Assembly: GCA_021234155.1 (NCBI GenBank)
Contig: JAJEKV010000166.1
Span: 1-64,000, forward strand
Length of the DNA stretch: 64,000 nt
Direction: 5' to 3'
Source: Isoetes taiwanensis
Taxonomy: Eukaryota; Streptophyta; Lycopodiopsida; Isoetales; Isoetaceae
Positions 12,371-24,599 of the stretch are shown here, one piece after another. Both the position numbers and the translations under genes were made by a program. Position 1 is the stretch's first letter, and every line of letters begins with the position of its first letter. Below the pieces are notes generated by a model. It searched no databases. It was given only the letters and a program-made list of their open reading frames with translations, and had not been told where the DNA came from.

Positions 12371-14500
12371 ATGTATTATTGAGGGTGCAAATTTGCAAAT
12401 ATCCTCCTCTTCAAACCCCTTCCCCTCCCTTTCCCTTTTTTTTTTTTTGCAATATACTATCCATAGCATTTATTTTGAACCCTATAGTTCTACCTATTCA
12501 TTATGTATGAATGTCGCCTTCCCGGCGATGTAACTCCATAGTCATCCTTCGTTAATGATAGCATTCTCACCCACAAGCCTATGGATAGATATCCTTCCAC
12601 CGCCATGCCTTTATTGTTTTGTAAGTGATGAACTGCAGAAGCAATGTAGGAGTACTAGGAGCAATGATGGATGCAATTAGAGATACGACGGTCGTTGAAT
12701 TGTAAGAATGAATGGCGTGAAGCAATACGATGAATGGGAAGAGCCGAAAAGTAGGAAAACTTCAGAATGAAAATTTGGATAGTAAAAACATGGCATGTAA
12801 CGCACGCTTGTTTGTCCAAGACATCGCCCCGCCGTTGTTGCTTAACCTATGCTCGCCCAAGAAAAACACGTGCATACACTATTGGAGACTTGGATTCCAA
12901 ATGAAGAGCCGAAGATCGAGAGGATGCACGAAGGGCGCTTAATGTGAACAATGGAAATCTTGGTGCCAAAATTTGAAAAAGTGGTTGGTGCATGTGGGCA
13001 TGTGCACAAGAGGTATGGAAAAGTAGCCATTATTTTGGTCCGACGACACGATTTTCAAAATGCGGCCATTAATGTGGTTGCAATGAATGCACAAACATGT
13101 CCTATGAAATTTCGCCATGTGGATGCCAAGTAAGCCCGCGCCTCTTTCTACTCTGCCAACTAATAACCGACTTTGAAAAATGCTAAAACATCATTGGTCA
13201 TGGTAGAAACATGACGTGGAATTCCTCGGCATCCAAGATAAGGGCCATTTTGAGACCCCAACCGCCCTAATGATAATGGTACAATGTTAACATCGAGCAT
13301 ACGCCTATATTGAAGAAGCCTTGTCAAAATAAGGAATTAAGTCAACAGAGAATTGAGGGGCATTTTGATATTAGTTTCGCTTTTGATGGATGACTTCGTG
13401 AGCCAAGAAGCCAATTCGTAGATCAAACTAACAGCTCTCAATAAGAGGGTAAGTAATGTCCATGTATTTTGGCATGGTGCAAACTATAATTTACAATACA
13501 TTTAGGGAACCTTATTAAGGAGGACAAGTGTGTGAACATTGAGATTGCCAAAAGCTGCCTTTGTTTAAAGCAAGCCCGGTTTTGAGTTTGTATGAGTCCC
13601 GACCGCCTCGATGACATGACATAAAATAGATGTCTTCTATGAGGCAGGGAGGTTTTACAAATCATGCCGCTTCTTCTCGCGGCAGATTTACATGCCTCCA
13701 AGTCCGATGTACAAAAGTATAATTACAAATGCAACTTCGAAAGTGATAAAGAGGACCTTACATCGTAAAAATAGAGCATGCAGCCTATATGTAGAACGTT
13801 ACCTGCTTTGATTTTGGCTGATCAACCCGACTTTTTGTTGCCTCCATTTTCTCGCGAAAAAGATCTTGTATGTCATTGATTAGCCCTGGCTTTCATTGAA
13901 TTGAAATCACCAAGTCCCTCTCAAACATTTGAAGTTCTTCGAAAGCTTTCTTTTTCTCTCTTCCACCTCATTTATGTGCAACTTGGTTAACTTGTACTCA
14001 TACTCTCATCTATTTTCTCGCATTTAGCCAAAACAATGCTTTCCTCAAGGCTTCATCCGCACGATTTTGAAACATTTGAGCCTCGTGATGCTTGACCAAA
14101 GACTATATACTTTCAAGTTCCTTGATTTCTTCCTTTTGCCTTGCTCTATCATGTTGTATCTCGCCAGCCTTCAGGCGCTTCTTCTAACTCCCGATCATAA
14201 GTTTGCAAAGCAACTCAGGTCCCTATCTAAGTCACAGGCTCATTTGTCAGAGGGCAATGTGACAGATGCACCACTAGATCTCTGTTGTGTCAAGATTCTT
14301 TTGTAGTTTCGTAGGTTGAGCACTTTTTGTTGCAGCCTTTGTGATACTTCAATGTCAAGATCTTCATCTCGCAATCATTTTCATGTTTAACCATACATTC
14401 ATAAATCATCCTTATAGGAACTACATAGAACAAATCAGCTACAAGTACATTTTGTAACTATTAAGAGGTTTTGATTATGGGTACCATAACTTACTAAAGC
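12371..14500. other. No gene recognised
   Basis: Short open frames at 12,730-12,942, 12,951-13,133 (plus) and 13,438-13,701 (minus) have no recognisable domain. The GC content is locally raised at 12.7-13.7 kb. I see no RNA gene or further repeat structure. Confidence 0.4.
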
Positions 14501-15382
14501 TCAAGTGCATGCACAACTTACAACTTCCTCATTAGCAAACAAATGAAGAGCCATTACATATAATAAAACATGTAAAACCACAAACAAAACTACAAGAGAG
14601 CCATACATCCAAAGAGAATCAACCACATAATACCACCAGTAATCAATTGAAACTTTTAAAGGCCCGAAAGCAAGAACATACCGTAAAGAACCTCGAAAGC
14701 ATGCTCTTTGCACTTTAGAAGTATCCGCCATGTCCTCTAGCTTAGCTAACAAATTGCTCAAATTTTCCAACATAAATGCTTCCTTTTTGTATCTTCACTT
14801 TGTTGAAAAATTCTTCTAACGATTTCTTTTGCAAGTGTTTCCTCCCCCAATCCTTGGCAAAGTTCATGAAAACGTCCTTGACAAAACCAAAAGCTCGGAA
14901 GAGGAACCACATCCAATGCATTGAAATCAGATCAGGATGCACCCGGGTGCCTCGAGGAGTTATGTAGGACATATTCAGCCCACAATCTAAATGACACCAA
15001 TGAAGGCAAAACATCACAACCAACCCACCGACATGTATTATTGTCATAATCAAACTTAGAGCAGACACACACATGCAAGCACCGAAAAGCCATTCTTCCG
15101 CGGAACGATCCGCCATTCATAATCATCATTTGGGAGTCGTGACCGACAAAGAATATTATGCACCTTGTTTGTAAAGAGGATCTCTGCGAGAGCTTCGTTC
15201 TTAATATTATTGGTGTTCTCACGAAGCAAATAACCTTGAATCCCACCACAAAAATTTCTAATCGAAAGTACGATGCGCCTCGCTAAGCATCCGGGCTTGA
15301 CAAACTGGCTCCTCCTAAGAAGAACCCTCTGAGCGAGCACCGGTTTCCCGGTTTCCACATTCCTCTCCAGCAACAGGGGCAA
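14501..15382 (-). other. Unrecognised overlapping minus-strand open frames
   Basis: Four minus-strand frames of 90-124 codons overlap in different phases (15,056-15,382; 14,932-15,249; 14,742-15,116; 14,501-14,773). The most downstream one has a hydrophobic stretch, with residues YVVDSLWMYGSLVVLFVVLH, that could be a membrane segment. Frame changes would be needed to join them. No family is recognised; they may be one decayed gene carried by the same dispersed repeat seen at 6.9-8.4 kb. Confidence 0.25.
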
Positions 15383-15418
15383 TCTAACATTTACAGCCTA
15401 TGATGGGTTTTTAGCAGT

Positions 15419-15512
15419 CATTGGCATATTCTGGGTATATATTGGCATATACCTAGCATATGCCACAAACCCACCTCAACAAGGGCTTGCCCCCTTAGGG
15501 GCAACCCAAAAA
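15419..15512. repeat. Dispersed repeat Q, copy 2
   Basis: Same-strand copy of the 8335-8426 repeat, with the GGCATATTC/AGCATATGCC foldback and the AGGGGCAACCCAAAAA tail. The two copies have diverged by many substitutions, so the duplication is not recent. Confidence 0.65.
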
Positions 15513-16029
15513 TCCATGTGAATAGATTATATTAGAATGAAATTAAATAAATTAAAACAAAATTAAATTTTAACATTCACAAAGATCAATAGGCCATGGA
15601 CGATTTCGCTTCATAATGAGTTTCAAGCATATGCCTATGCCTAAAATACTCGTCGCCTAGTCATAATTAAATTGAACTAAACATACATAATACCGTTCCA
15701 ACCTATCCCCACAACCATCCAATATATAAGATAGACTTCTCAACAAAGCAAAAAAAAAAAGGGGGAAAAAAAGAGAGAGAGAGAGATAGGGAAATGGGGG
15801 TCTTATAAAAACTACTATATTGCAAAATTCAAATGAGAACATGAAGGGTGTCGAGCCTTGAATTATGCATGTGAACTGTTCTTCTGCGTAAGGTATGCTC
15901 ATGTAAGTTCTTTCCTAATTGGTTGCATCTTTATTGGGCTTTACATAGGAAGGTATAATTAAAAATTTCATGGTATTTTTGGGGCAGTTGCCGGGTCTTC
16001 TAGTCTCTTTCTCTGGTCCCAAGTGCATA

Positions 16030-16270
16030 GAACTAATAAATCAAATCAAAGCAGTCAATACTCTAGAAACCATGGAATAAGTTAGGCATTACATAATCAT
16101 GATTGCATGAAACGATTAAATGAATCAAGAATTACGTAATCATGAAGGGCAAGGAACATTGGATGTAAGGGAAATTGTGCACAAAAATGGGAATGTCGGA
16201 ATGTTGGAATACTCACCATAGGCTTGTGATGATGCTCACAATGTCTTAGAGTTGGATGGGCAAACCAATG
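16030..16270. repeat. Dispersed repeat P, copy 2
   Basis: Same-strand relative of 6650-6890, sharing TACATAATCATGA, TAATCATGAAG and GATGATGCTCA words. Here P lies downstream of Q, whereas at the first locus P lies upstream of Q. Confidence 0.5.
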
Positions 16271-16914
16271 AGCTTATCAATACAAGAAAATTTCCAAGCT
16301 TCTATTTTATTAGTTGTTTGTTTCAGAACTAGGGTAGGTTCGGGTCCATATGCAATGACGATTGCCCTAGAAAGAGTCTATTTTGCTACAGCTTTGGTGG
16401 GTAACTAAGCCAGTATAGTTTCAAGAAAGAGCCACGCATTTCCAAATTTAGATGCTACATCGTGGGGTGCTCTACCCTACTAGTAAATAGTCATCCAAAC
16501 CACAAACATAATAATTGCAACTTGATTGGCCAAAAAGTTTAGCTGTGGTGTTAGCATTAGATGTGAATCTCACAAAGGGGTCATCCGAGGGTGCTTTAGT
16601 CCGCTAACAAATGATCTTTCAGGTAACATAAGAAACAAACACAAAACATTTGAACAAGAAAACTATTTTATCACCAACTCATAGTAGAAGGCATGAGAAA
16701 AGTGCTCCTATGAAAATGGAGTAATCAACTGTGAAAATGGAGTAATCAACTGCAGATCTATGTACATCTGAAACACATCTTGCAATCCCTATGAAATGTG
16801 ATTGTGAATTTAGTAAGCAATTTATGTAATCTTAGTGTGCATAACGTAAACAAGAGTAAATTCATTAGAAACAACACTAACATTGCTTATGTAATAAAGT
16901 TCTAGTTGAGGAAA

Positions 16915-17640
16915 TCCCACGGGGGAATTTCCCGAGGCGGAGCCGCCAAACGGGCTTTCAAGCGGCGGGCGGAAAGACCGCCGAAGTCCGGGCGGCTCGC
17001 CGATGGAATATTCTTGTGGAAATATTCCGAGACAAAGAACTTTCCTTACGAATGAACCGTTAGTGAGAATTACCACCGCCACGCCAGCTCTAATCTCGAT
17101 CTCCTGGCCATGGCGCAGCATCGATCTCCTATTATGGCGAAGCATTGCACAAAATACGTATGGGATAGAAGGCTTAGGATACATAGAAGGCGAGGATACA
17201 TAGAAGGCATAGCCGTGACATCGAAGCAAAGAAGACTTGATGGAGAACAAAGAAACTCAGGCTAAGAAACCCTATGCTAAAAAATGGAGCTTCCGGATCC
17301 GAAAGCGAGCAAAAAAATGGTCGCTATGATCACAAGCTTTCTTCGCTTCCTATTTGTTCTCGCTCGGGCAAACGCTATGGATAAACCTCGTTGGTGCAGA
17401 TATGCGCTGGTGCGTAACCGCTATGGGCCGCAAGGCTGACACCATGTGTTATGTGCTAAGAAACCATGCGGAAACCCTATGTTGGTGAGAACTCGGCTAT
17501 GGCATGGCGCTGCTAAGAAACCCTGGGAAAGAAATGCTTCTGGAAGAAAGCTTGAGCGACGCCACCGTACACAGGCGGAGGAACGTTTATGGGATTTAAA
17601 ATGAGTGGAACAATGCAGTAATTCTCACTAACTGTTCATT
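16915..17640. repeat. CpG-rich island with a 23-base inverted repeat pair
   Basis: Bases 16,915-17,000 are strongly GC- and CpG-rich compared with the flanks. The words at 17,051-17,073 (AATGAACCGTTAGTGAGAAT plus 3 bases) and 17,618-17,640 are inverted copies with about one mismatch, 545 bases apart. They could be terminal inverted repeats of a small transposon, but I see no convincing target-site duplication. The interior has scattered GCTATGGC words and no gene. Confidence 0.4.
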
Positions 17641-18066
17641 ATTGATTCCGAGGGAAGGAATTGAAAGATACGTGCACAACATTTGTCATTGGGTTTTTGC
17701 ATGTTGATATAATGCTTGGTTCGGAAAAAATTTTGGGCATCATCAGCAAGTTTCTTGCTGAATCTAGCCCAAAGCACCAACTACATTAGTCCATCCCTAC
17801 GGAAGTACCAAGAAAAAAATGGCTAGTTGTAGCAAAATAAATCATGCTCTTTCTAAACTTTTCAATTCCACAAGGTAGTTGACAAGGCTTCTCCAGAATT
17901 TCCGGAACCAAATGTAATGGGGACAACATATTTATGTGCCTAATTTAAACCCAAAGATAAAATACGCAATACAATACAATACAGGAAAAACCCAAACGGG
18001 GTAAATTTTGTTTTTTGGAAAATTTAGGAAACAAAAAGGCGCCAAGAATTGAATTTTGAGGTCTGG

Positions 18067-19638
18067 CTATGGCGACCTAATATGCCATGCAGAAACAGAA
18101 AACATGGCTCTTCCTTGCCAACAAACTGTAAGAGAACCTCCCTGTTCAACAATTCCATAGCCATCCGCCGCGCAGGCTGCAAGCAGCCTTTCTGCTTGAA
18201 TCACAGTACAATTTCCTAAAAACAAAGGAAAAAATCCGGCGCCCAACAGTCTTCTTCTCCATTTTTCAAGCTTTTCATGCCTTTCGATCCTTTCCGACCC
18301 TTCGGAAGCAACTATGTTTTTTATTTCTTCACCAAAAATGTGCTTTTCGATGGAAACCCTTTCCAAGCTGTTGATCGGAAGGCTTGAATCCAAGCAATCA
18401 AACATGGCAGAGTAGTAATGCAGAGCTTCAGCAAATCTTTCCGGCATGGTAGATCCGTTGTGGTTTGATTCCTGCTCTACGAGAACGAAAAGCTTTGGGC
18501 TTTAAGCTATGGAGAATGGCTAGAATCCTTTCTGTCGCATTGGGTCCTCTCCTAACAGCGGCTCCTTCTTCGCATAAACCATTCTGCCCGGATTGATGCA
18601 AAAAGCCCTGTGAATCGCTTTTTTGCTTGCCCTTCATCAATCTGCAACAAATCCCCGCTCCTTTTGATCGGATTAGAAAACCCATTTGAACAGGCCCGAA
18701 ATAGGCTTGATTCTGCTCCTTTAGACCCATATTTTTCCTCTTCAAATTGTAACACATCGCCATTCTTTCCCGAGGGGTCAATCCGATCAAAACCCATTTG
18801 ATCGGTTTCTTTTCGGAGGGATTAAACCCATTTCTGCTTGGGCTTAAGGATTGCGGTCTGCCCATTAATTCAAAAACCGCCGGAGCTGGAGCTGGGGCTA
18901 GAAGCCCCATTTTTTTCATCTTCGAGAAGACTATGGAGCTGCAAAACAGAACTGATACCAACAGCTCTGCCGGATTTAACATTAAGCATACCAAACTACA
19001 GATTTTGGAGCTTGATTTTCACAGGATGGAACTGGAAAGGATATCGAGCTTTTCTGCAGATTCAGAAAGGCGGAGACCCATTTGGTTCAGAAGATCAGAG
19101 GGGTCGCTTACGGCGGAAATCCTCGAATGGGAAGGGCCACCTTTTCTATTTTTCAGAGAAGCATAGCCATCCATTGAACTGTATTACAGGGTTCTAAATC
19201 GAAAAAATGCACCACTTTTTTGCCCTTCATCGAATCCAGCAAAATCTGATTTGTCGTAAGAAATGCAAGCTTCAGAAATGGAACTACGTCGAAAAATGCT
19301 TACCTTGCTGCCAGATTTGCTGCAGCGGCAGGTAGCGCCGTGGATTGAAGAGCTTTGTATATGCCAGGCCATGTTTTCGTTATTCTGGCAGCCAATGCTT
19401 CCATAAAATAAGTCGCTACCCTCTGCATTGGATCCCCGGTCATACATGCTAATCCGACGAGCTGATCCAGCAAAAAATTCGATTGATCCAGATTTTGGGC
19501 CGCTACAGCATTTGCGCATGAAAATAACAGATGAATCAACCGTAACCCCCTTTCTTCCGATCCCTGCTGCGGAGTTTGATTTGGGTTTGTTGGTCTGATT
19601 GAAGAAGAAAATCTATCTGCCTTGATCATTCCTGGCAT
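18067..19638 (-). pseudogene. SCL3-like: SCARECROW-LIKE 3 type GRAS protein, broken by frameshifts and stops
   Basis: GRAS proteins are nuclear transcriptional regulators; the SCL3 branch acts with DELLA proteins in gibberellin signalling. From the start at 19,638 the frame gives EERGLRLIHLLFSCANAVA (leucine-rich region I), then MQRVATYFMEALAARI. After a frame change near 19,300 it gives KKVVHFFDL (the VHIID core) and VQWMAMLL. After further changes come GLRLSESAEKLDIL, PFQFHPV and VKSGRAVGISSVLQLHSLL, with an in-frame TAG after KLQNL. From about 18,490 come VEQESNHNGS, PERFAEALHYYSAMFDCLDS (PFYRE), FGEEIKNIVA, ERHEKLEKWRRRL and the C-terminal FSVSAW (SAW). The order and the span of about 1.57 kb match a complete single-exon SCL3. 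At least four frame changes or stops, and a poorly matching stretch at 18,510-18,870, make it non-functional as read. Assembly indels could explain some of these. Confidence 0.85.
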
Positions 19639-19639
19639 C

Positions 19640-21640
19640 TTCTAGACCGACGAAAAAAAGGCTATATCACCATAGTTTTGTTTCCAGATCCACAGGCAAA
19701 AATACCCAATTAGAATTTCAAGCCCTTGAAGCCCTATCCGCTCCGTTCCGAGCTTCAAAAAGCCATAGCCAGCTACGGCGGTCTACTCCGGTGGCAAGCC
19801 AGAAAGAGACAATTCCATTAATTGGGCAGAGACTAATTTTTCACTGTTGAACCACCGTATTCATGAATCTACCAGTGCCAAACACAATAATCCAAGTTGA
19901 AAAATGGTGGATCTCTAGATAAGGCCATAGATGCAACTGGTCCGGCGAACCCAGAAGCCTATTCAAGCTCAAAAAGCTCTAGCTAGGTCTAAATCAGATA
20001 CAAACCTCCAATTTTGAGCCCTATTCATATGCAATGCTGCAGCGGCAAATCGTATCTATACACCTATAAGAAAACAAAGGGATTGATCAGAAGGGCCTAG
20101 GGGCAGTTATCGGCCCAGTACATAAAGATTTGATCTGTTTCGAAACAAACAAATTCATAAAGCTATATGTCGAATTCTCATCAATCCCCCAGTACATATA
20201 AAAACAACAGCTCCGATTTAACAGAAGGACTCGGTATCAAAGGATTAAAAAAAGCAGGGGGTTGTATGGCCGCCCAGTAGTCTAATTCCGTTGATTTTGA
20301 TTTGTTTGGACTCCAAAAAATGCCTCGGATGCAGGAATTCTTCTCGAGGTTTGATTCCGGCACAGCACGCCCTTCTGCGTAGCGGATTAGATGGATTTTG
20401 CCATCGCCGCCGGACTTGAACAAGGAAAATTCAGGAACACCAGGTCCCGTTATCAGGTTATCAGGAAATCTTAGGAATACCGGATTCCGTTATCGCCCAC
20501 CGAGGATACCGTTAATAGCCCGTGGCGCCGCTACGGCGGAGTCATGATTGCGACCGCGTCGGTGGCGCCGCTGCCGCCGATGTGACCGGCTGTCGCCCGT
20601 GCGCCCAGTTGCATTTGATACCGAGAAAGTGGGGTATATGCTTGGAATATTCGTGGTGACGTGGATATTGTTGTCGCTTGTTAGAAGGGAATTATTGATA
20701 AGGACAAAATGAGAAGGGAATATATGAGCCAAAGTCCATCCAAACATCCTCTAACAAAATCCAAGCTTTTTATGCCCTCCTTTTGGAGCATTTTTTTCAT
20801 CTTCCTATGTTTTCTAGCTTGTAGTTGTTGTTTTGCTCCTTCGATGCCGACCTTATATCACGCCTATCACCTTTAAAGTTGCATTTCCCAGGCAAAAACC
20901 CTAGGCAATCCCCTGACTCCATGCCCCCTGCCCTGCCCACAATCATCCACTTGCTCCAGCCTGCTTCAGCCACTGAAGAGATATCATCCACTAATATCTT
21001 TCCATCATGTCTTCCTTCAGGTAGGAAATAGTTAAAAATCGTCTGTGGTTTGTAAAATCACCAACCGACTCTCTGTTCCAACCACCCTCGATGTCTATCC
21101 AAGACTTTGTTATTCCTATACTTGCATTGAAAACATATTTCATTCGCGAAATCATTAACCAACTCTCTGGGTTCTAACTGCCCTCAGTATCTATCCAGAT
21201 TATGTTACTATTGTATTCACATCTGCATCGCTATCGGAGTATGAAATATGTTCTACATACTCATTTCTATATGGAACCCCTACACTTTTCAAGATTCCAA
21301 CTTTTCCAAGTAGGAATGGTAAAATAAATTTGGCAATTATTCTTTATTACATGAAGACTCCCCTTATATATAAGATAATAATCCTCTTTTCTCCTCCATT
21401 TGAAGCGAATTAATCAATTAATTAGAGAAGTACAAAGAAGGAAATTGCCAACATAGCTATGCACAACCACCGGCAAGTCGAAAAGGCCGTGTGCGAAAGT
21501 ACTACCAGATATCTAGAACTTGGGATATAATGTTATGACAAGGCATATACCTCCACATCCATACCATATTCAAACCTTTAACACCATCCAAATTTTGATT
21601 CTAATATTCAATAATATAGAGTACTAGAATACCCCCTCCG
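19640..21640. other. Upstream flank of the SCL3-like gene, no gene recognised
   Basis: The first 150 bases upstream of the SCL3 start would hold its 5' untranslated region and promoter; I see no clear TATA element. CCATAGC/GCTATGG words recur. Short frames at 20,181-20,423, 20,490-20,747, 20,797-20,991 (minus) and 20,825-21,031 (plus) are unrecognised. Confidence 0.35.
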
Positions 21641-21645
21641 CCAGG

Positions 21646-21695
21646 CCTTTTTTTTTTTTTTTTTTTTTTTGGAAAGACGTAAACTAAATTATCAT

Positions 21696-21761
<66 letters not shown>
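21646..21761. repeat. Poly(T) tract and (AGAT)16 microsatellite
   Basis: A run of about 25 T bases (21,646-21,670) is followed by a perfect AGAT repeat of about 16 units at 21,698-21,761. Shorter relatives (GATA words) occur at 36,897-36,914 and 37,303-37,323. Confidence 0.95.
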
Positions 21762-21764
<3 letters not shown>

Positions 21765-21914
21765 TTTTTACGTCATGCCACAAGTAAATCCATGAGGACA
21801 TATGAGGATATATGAATTGCACACAAAATACGTTGGGGACTAAAAAACTCACTAAAGGGAATGCCTACTAAAGCAAACAATACCCCCTTTTCCCTCCAGT
21901 ATTGCAGCACCCAA

Positions 21915-22530
21915 TCAATGTAAAGAAATAAAAAACCTGAGAATAAGTATGCATTTGAAGATAATGTCCCAAATATGACTCTTTACTTCATCGCAAATTG
22001 ATGAGCATCTATGCCTTTGACAATTGTTGCATTGAGCATCAAGTAGAACTTGTGCATCCGAATAAACCTCCTTTTTGTTGTCAAGGACGCCGCCTTTATT
22101 TAATCGTAAGTCAAGTACAAGTACACATGCAAAGACGTAAATAAAATCTCCGAGGATAAGTGTGCATGTCCAAATACTCCCTAAAAGATCGCTGCCCCCT
22201 CTTACGAGGGGCAAGTGAAAAAAATAATAAGACTTAGCAATACTACCTTGAGCATATTGGAGAAGATCATTTGCCACATCTAGACCTTTGAAGACTACCA
22301 GCCTCCGTCTTTTCCAGATAGTCCACAACAACCAACCTGCTGCTAAATGAAAAGCCCGACTTTGTAACTTCATCCAGGTACTTGGATAAATTGCCAGAAG
22401 CATTTGTTGACTTATTAGTGAGACCTGAAAAGAGAAAACAACCAATCCCATACATGTCTAAGGTGATCACACATAAAAAAGCAATGCTCAATGGTCTCAG
22501 AACTCTGCTTACATACTGGACATAGATCTG
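21915..22530 (-). pseudogene. L1-type LINE 3' end: zf-RVT finger and following segment
   Basis: On the minus strand a frame just below 22,530 reads CPVCKQSSETIEHCFFMCDH followed by LRHVWDWLF, the C-x2-C...H-x4-C finger of plant LINE reverse transcriptases. After stops and a frame change it continues with WLLWTIWKRRRLVVFKG, the Trp-rich block that usually follows this finger in plant L1 elements. The reverse transcriptase core is absent, so this is a 5'-truncated, decayed insertion. A part of it (about 21,970-22,070) recurs at 53,865-53,965 on the same strand. Confidence 0.7.
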
Positions 22531-22852
22531 ATAACCATCATTCATTTAAATTGGATTTATGTCAGGATTTTGGACCATTTTGGCACTGCAACTTTTTCCC
22601 GGATTAGTAAATTTGCATCGAGAATGTGACTTTTTTTTATAACAGCACAACATGATTGCATTAAAAATTAAAAATATTTCACATATGCATGTCGAGTTAC
22701 ATATTGCCAATTACTTCTCAGAAGTGACCCCTAGAGATATCATAGCTTTTTTCCTCACTTCCACGTATTGTAACCCTAGCAGCCTTTGCCCGGGATGACC
22801 TTTTGGGGTCCATGAAAACAAAATAGTATCTAACTCAACCCAATCATCCCCT

Positions 22853-24571
22853 TCAATAGGTTTTTCTTCCATCTCTTTGTCCAACAGCCTCTATACCTTT
22901 CTTCCTCTCCGCCATTGCATTTAACCGGGTAATCGATACCACCACTCCACACCTAACTTTGTTCACATTAAGGCCACCTACTTTTTTGCAAACCTCTCGA
23001 GATGGTGTAACCCATCCACACATTGCGCCTCGGGTACTATAAGTGCAAATTGATGGCAAAGCAAGTCATCTTTGGGATCATAATCCTCCAGCCCGAGATA
23101 TTTAGGCCTTCCTTTCCTAGGACCAACATAGTGTTTTTCGCCATTGGAGGAGCCATGGACTTTGTAATACTACTAACCACATCATCGCCTTCCTCGTGTG
23201 TTATCAAGTCTCTCCACCTAGTCTTAGGTAGCCATCCATCTTTTGAGTTCATCGAGGATGTGTCTACTTGTCCCAATAATCCATGTACTGTGGTCCAATA
23301 ATCTATCAATGCAAGGTTGGTATCATCTGGGTTATTTTTCCAATACTTGATGTATTCGTAAATGTCCCAATGTGCTTTGCAATGAATCCACCTCCGAAAA
23401 GGCTTAAGAGCTTTTGGTTGACCCCTTGGAATCTTAGGTTTACCATTTTCATCTTCGTGCCATATAGGTACTCCCTCATCTGGCCTCCATTTATCATCCA
23501 AGGTCTCATCTTCCATTGCATGATTGGCTTATTTCCCATGACCCGTAAAAGTGTAATCAAGAGGTCTAGATTGACCTTCCATATCAAGAGCATAACCTTC
23601 GATAAAATTCTTCCAATCGTGCACCTCTTATATGATCAACCCTATAGGAGAAGGTGAAATGCATTCACTAAGAACTTCCATTAGTCTAGGAAGATTGATC
23701 ATGTTTTGAGATTTCAATCGCAAGACTATACTTCCCAAACAATGCATCCACATCCTCATGAGTATGTCCAGCATTAAGAACCCTAAATTCACTCTTTCAA
23801 AGACACCCACTACTGTTAAATAAGATAGGAATGAGAACATATAATTGCTTTTATTCTCATTCAAAGACAATTGTCAAGTTGGAGGAGGAACCTTGGTGGT
23901 AGATCATGAGGTTGGGGACGGAACTTGAGGCTCCAACATGTTCAAGCACCTGACTTCCTAAACCTTGCCTTAGTAAACTTCTAAATTATTAGGCTTTCTA
24001 TCCAACAATGCAATCAAGAGTGGTTGGCTACCACCTCCGTGGTTGTGGAGGTCACCGTAATAACCACTCTCATAGTTCCCCAAGCACCTCATCACACTTC
24101 CAATATGAAAATCAGACCATCACTCCACAATTGCAAACTAAAATGGCCATAATAAATTGGCACCGAGCCATGCACTATTGCACCTCGGCCGAGAGACTTG
24201 CAAAGGATAAGCTCTATTGATTTGCTTGGGTATGTAACTATACCGTGGCAAACAAGTCTTCGATTGATCCATCTTGTCATGTATAATACAAACATAGTTA
24301 TTGGGTTCCAAACATGATAATGTTCTCCACATCCAATAAGTGGATCTACATGATAGTTGGTCCGTCATGTGATCTTCATTTGCTCCCTTATCTTAGCCCT
24401 TTGGCTTGGTTGCTTGGTCTTATCAAGAATCTCTTTCAACTTAGCACACAAGTTGCACTTTGCAAAGTTGTTCGAAGTGTCTATAGTGACATGCTTGAAG
24501 TGCTTGCTAAAGCTGGGTTGAGATATTGCAGGTACCTGTAGTTCTCGAAGCAAAGCATTCACTTCCTCCAA
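22853..24571 (-). pseudogene. Decayed transposon ORF of the widespread HDKMDQSKT / GHTHEDVD family
   Basis: Minus-strand frames, read in order from 24,571 down, include NNFAKCNLCAKLKEILDKTK, CIIHDKMDQSKTCLPRY, then (23,870-23,640) ENKSNYMFSFLSYL, VFERVNLGFLM and a frame-shifted GHTHEDVDALFGKYS. They end with an intact 159-codon frame (23,516-23,037) containing ALIDYWTTVHGLLG. These blocks, in this order, occur in a large family of long hypothetical proteins repeated in plant, oomycete and animal genomes and regarded as transposon-derived. I know the blocks from the family but cannot name its transposon class with certainty. Frameshifts and stops separate them, so this copy is dead. Confidence 0.65.
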
Positions 24572-24599
24572 TATGCTCTTTCCGGGTACAATGGGATGG

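Noticed and set aside
16822-17250. A 142-codon minus-strand gene
   Set aside because: It crosses a CpG-rich stretch and one arm of an inverted repeat and has no recognisable domain. The frame is probably open by composition.
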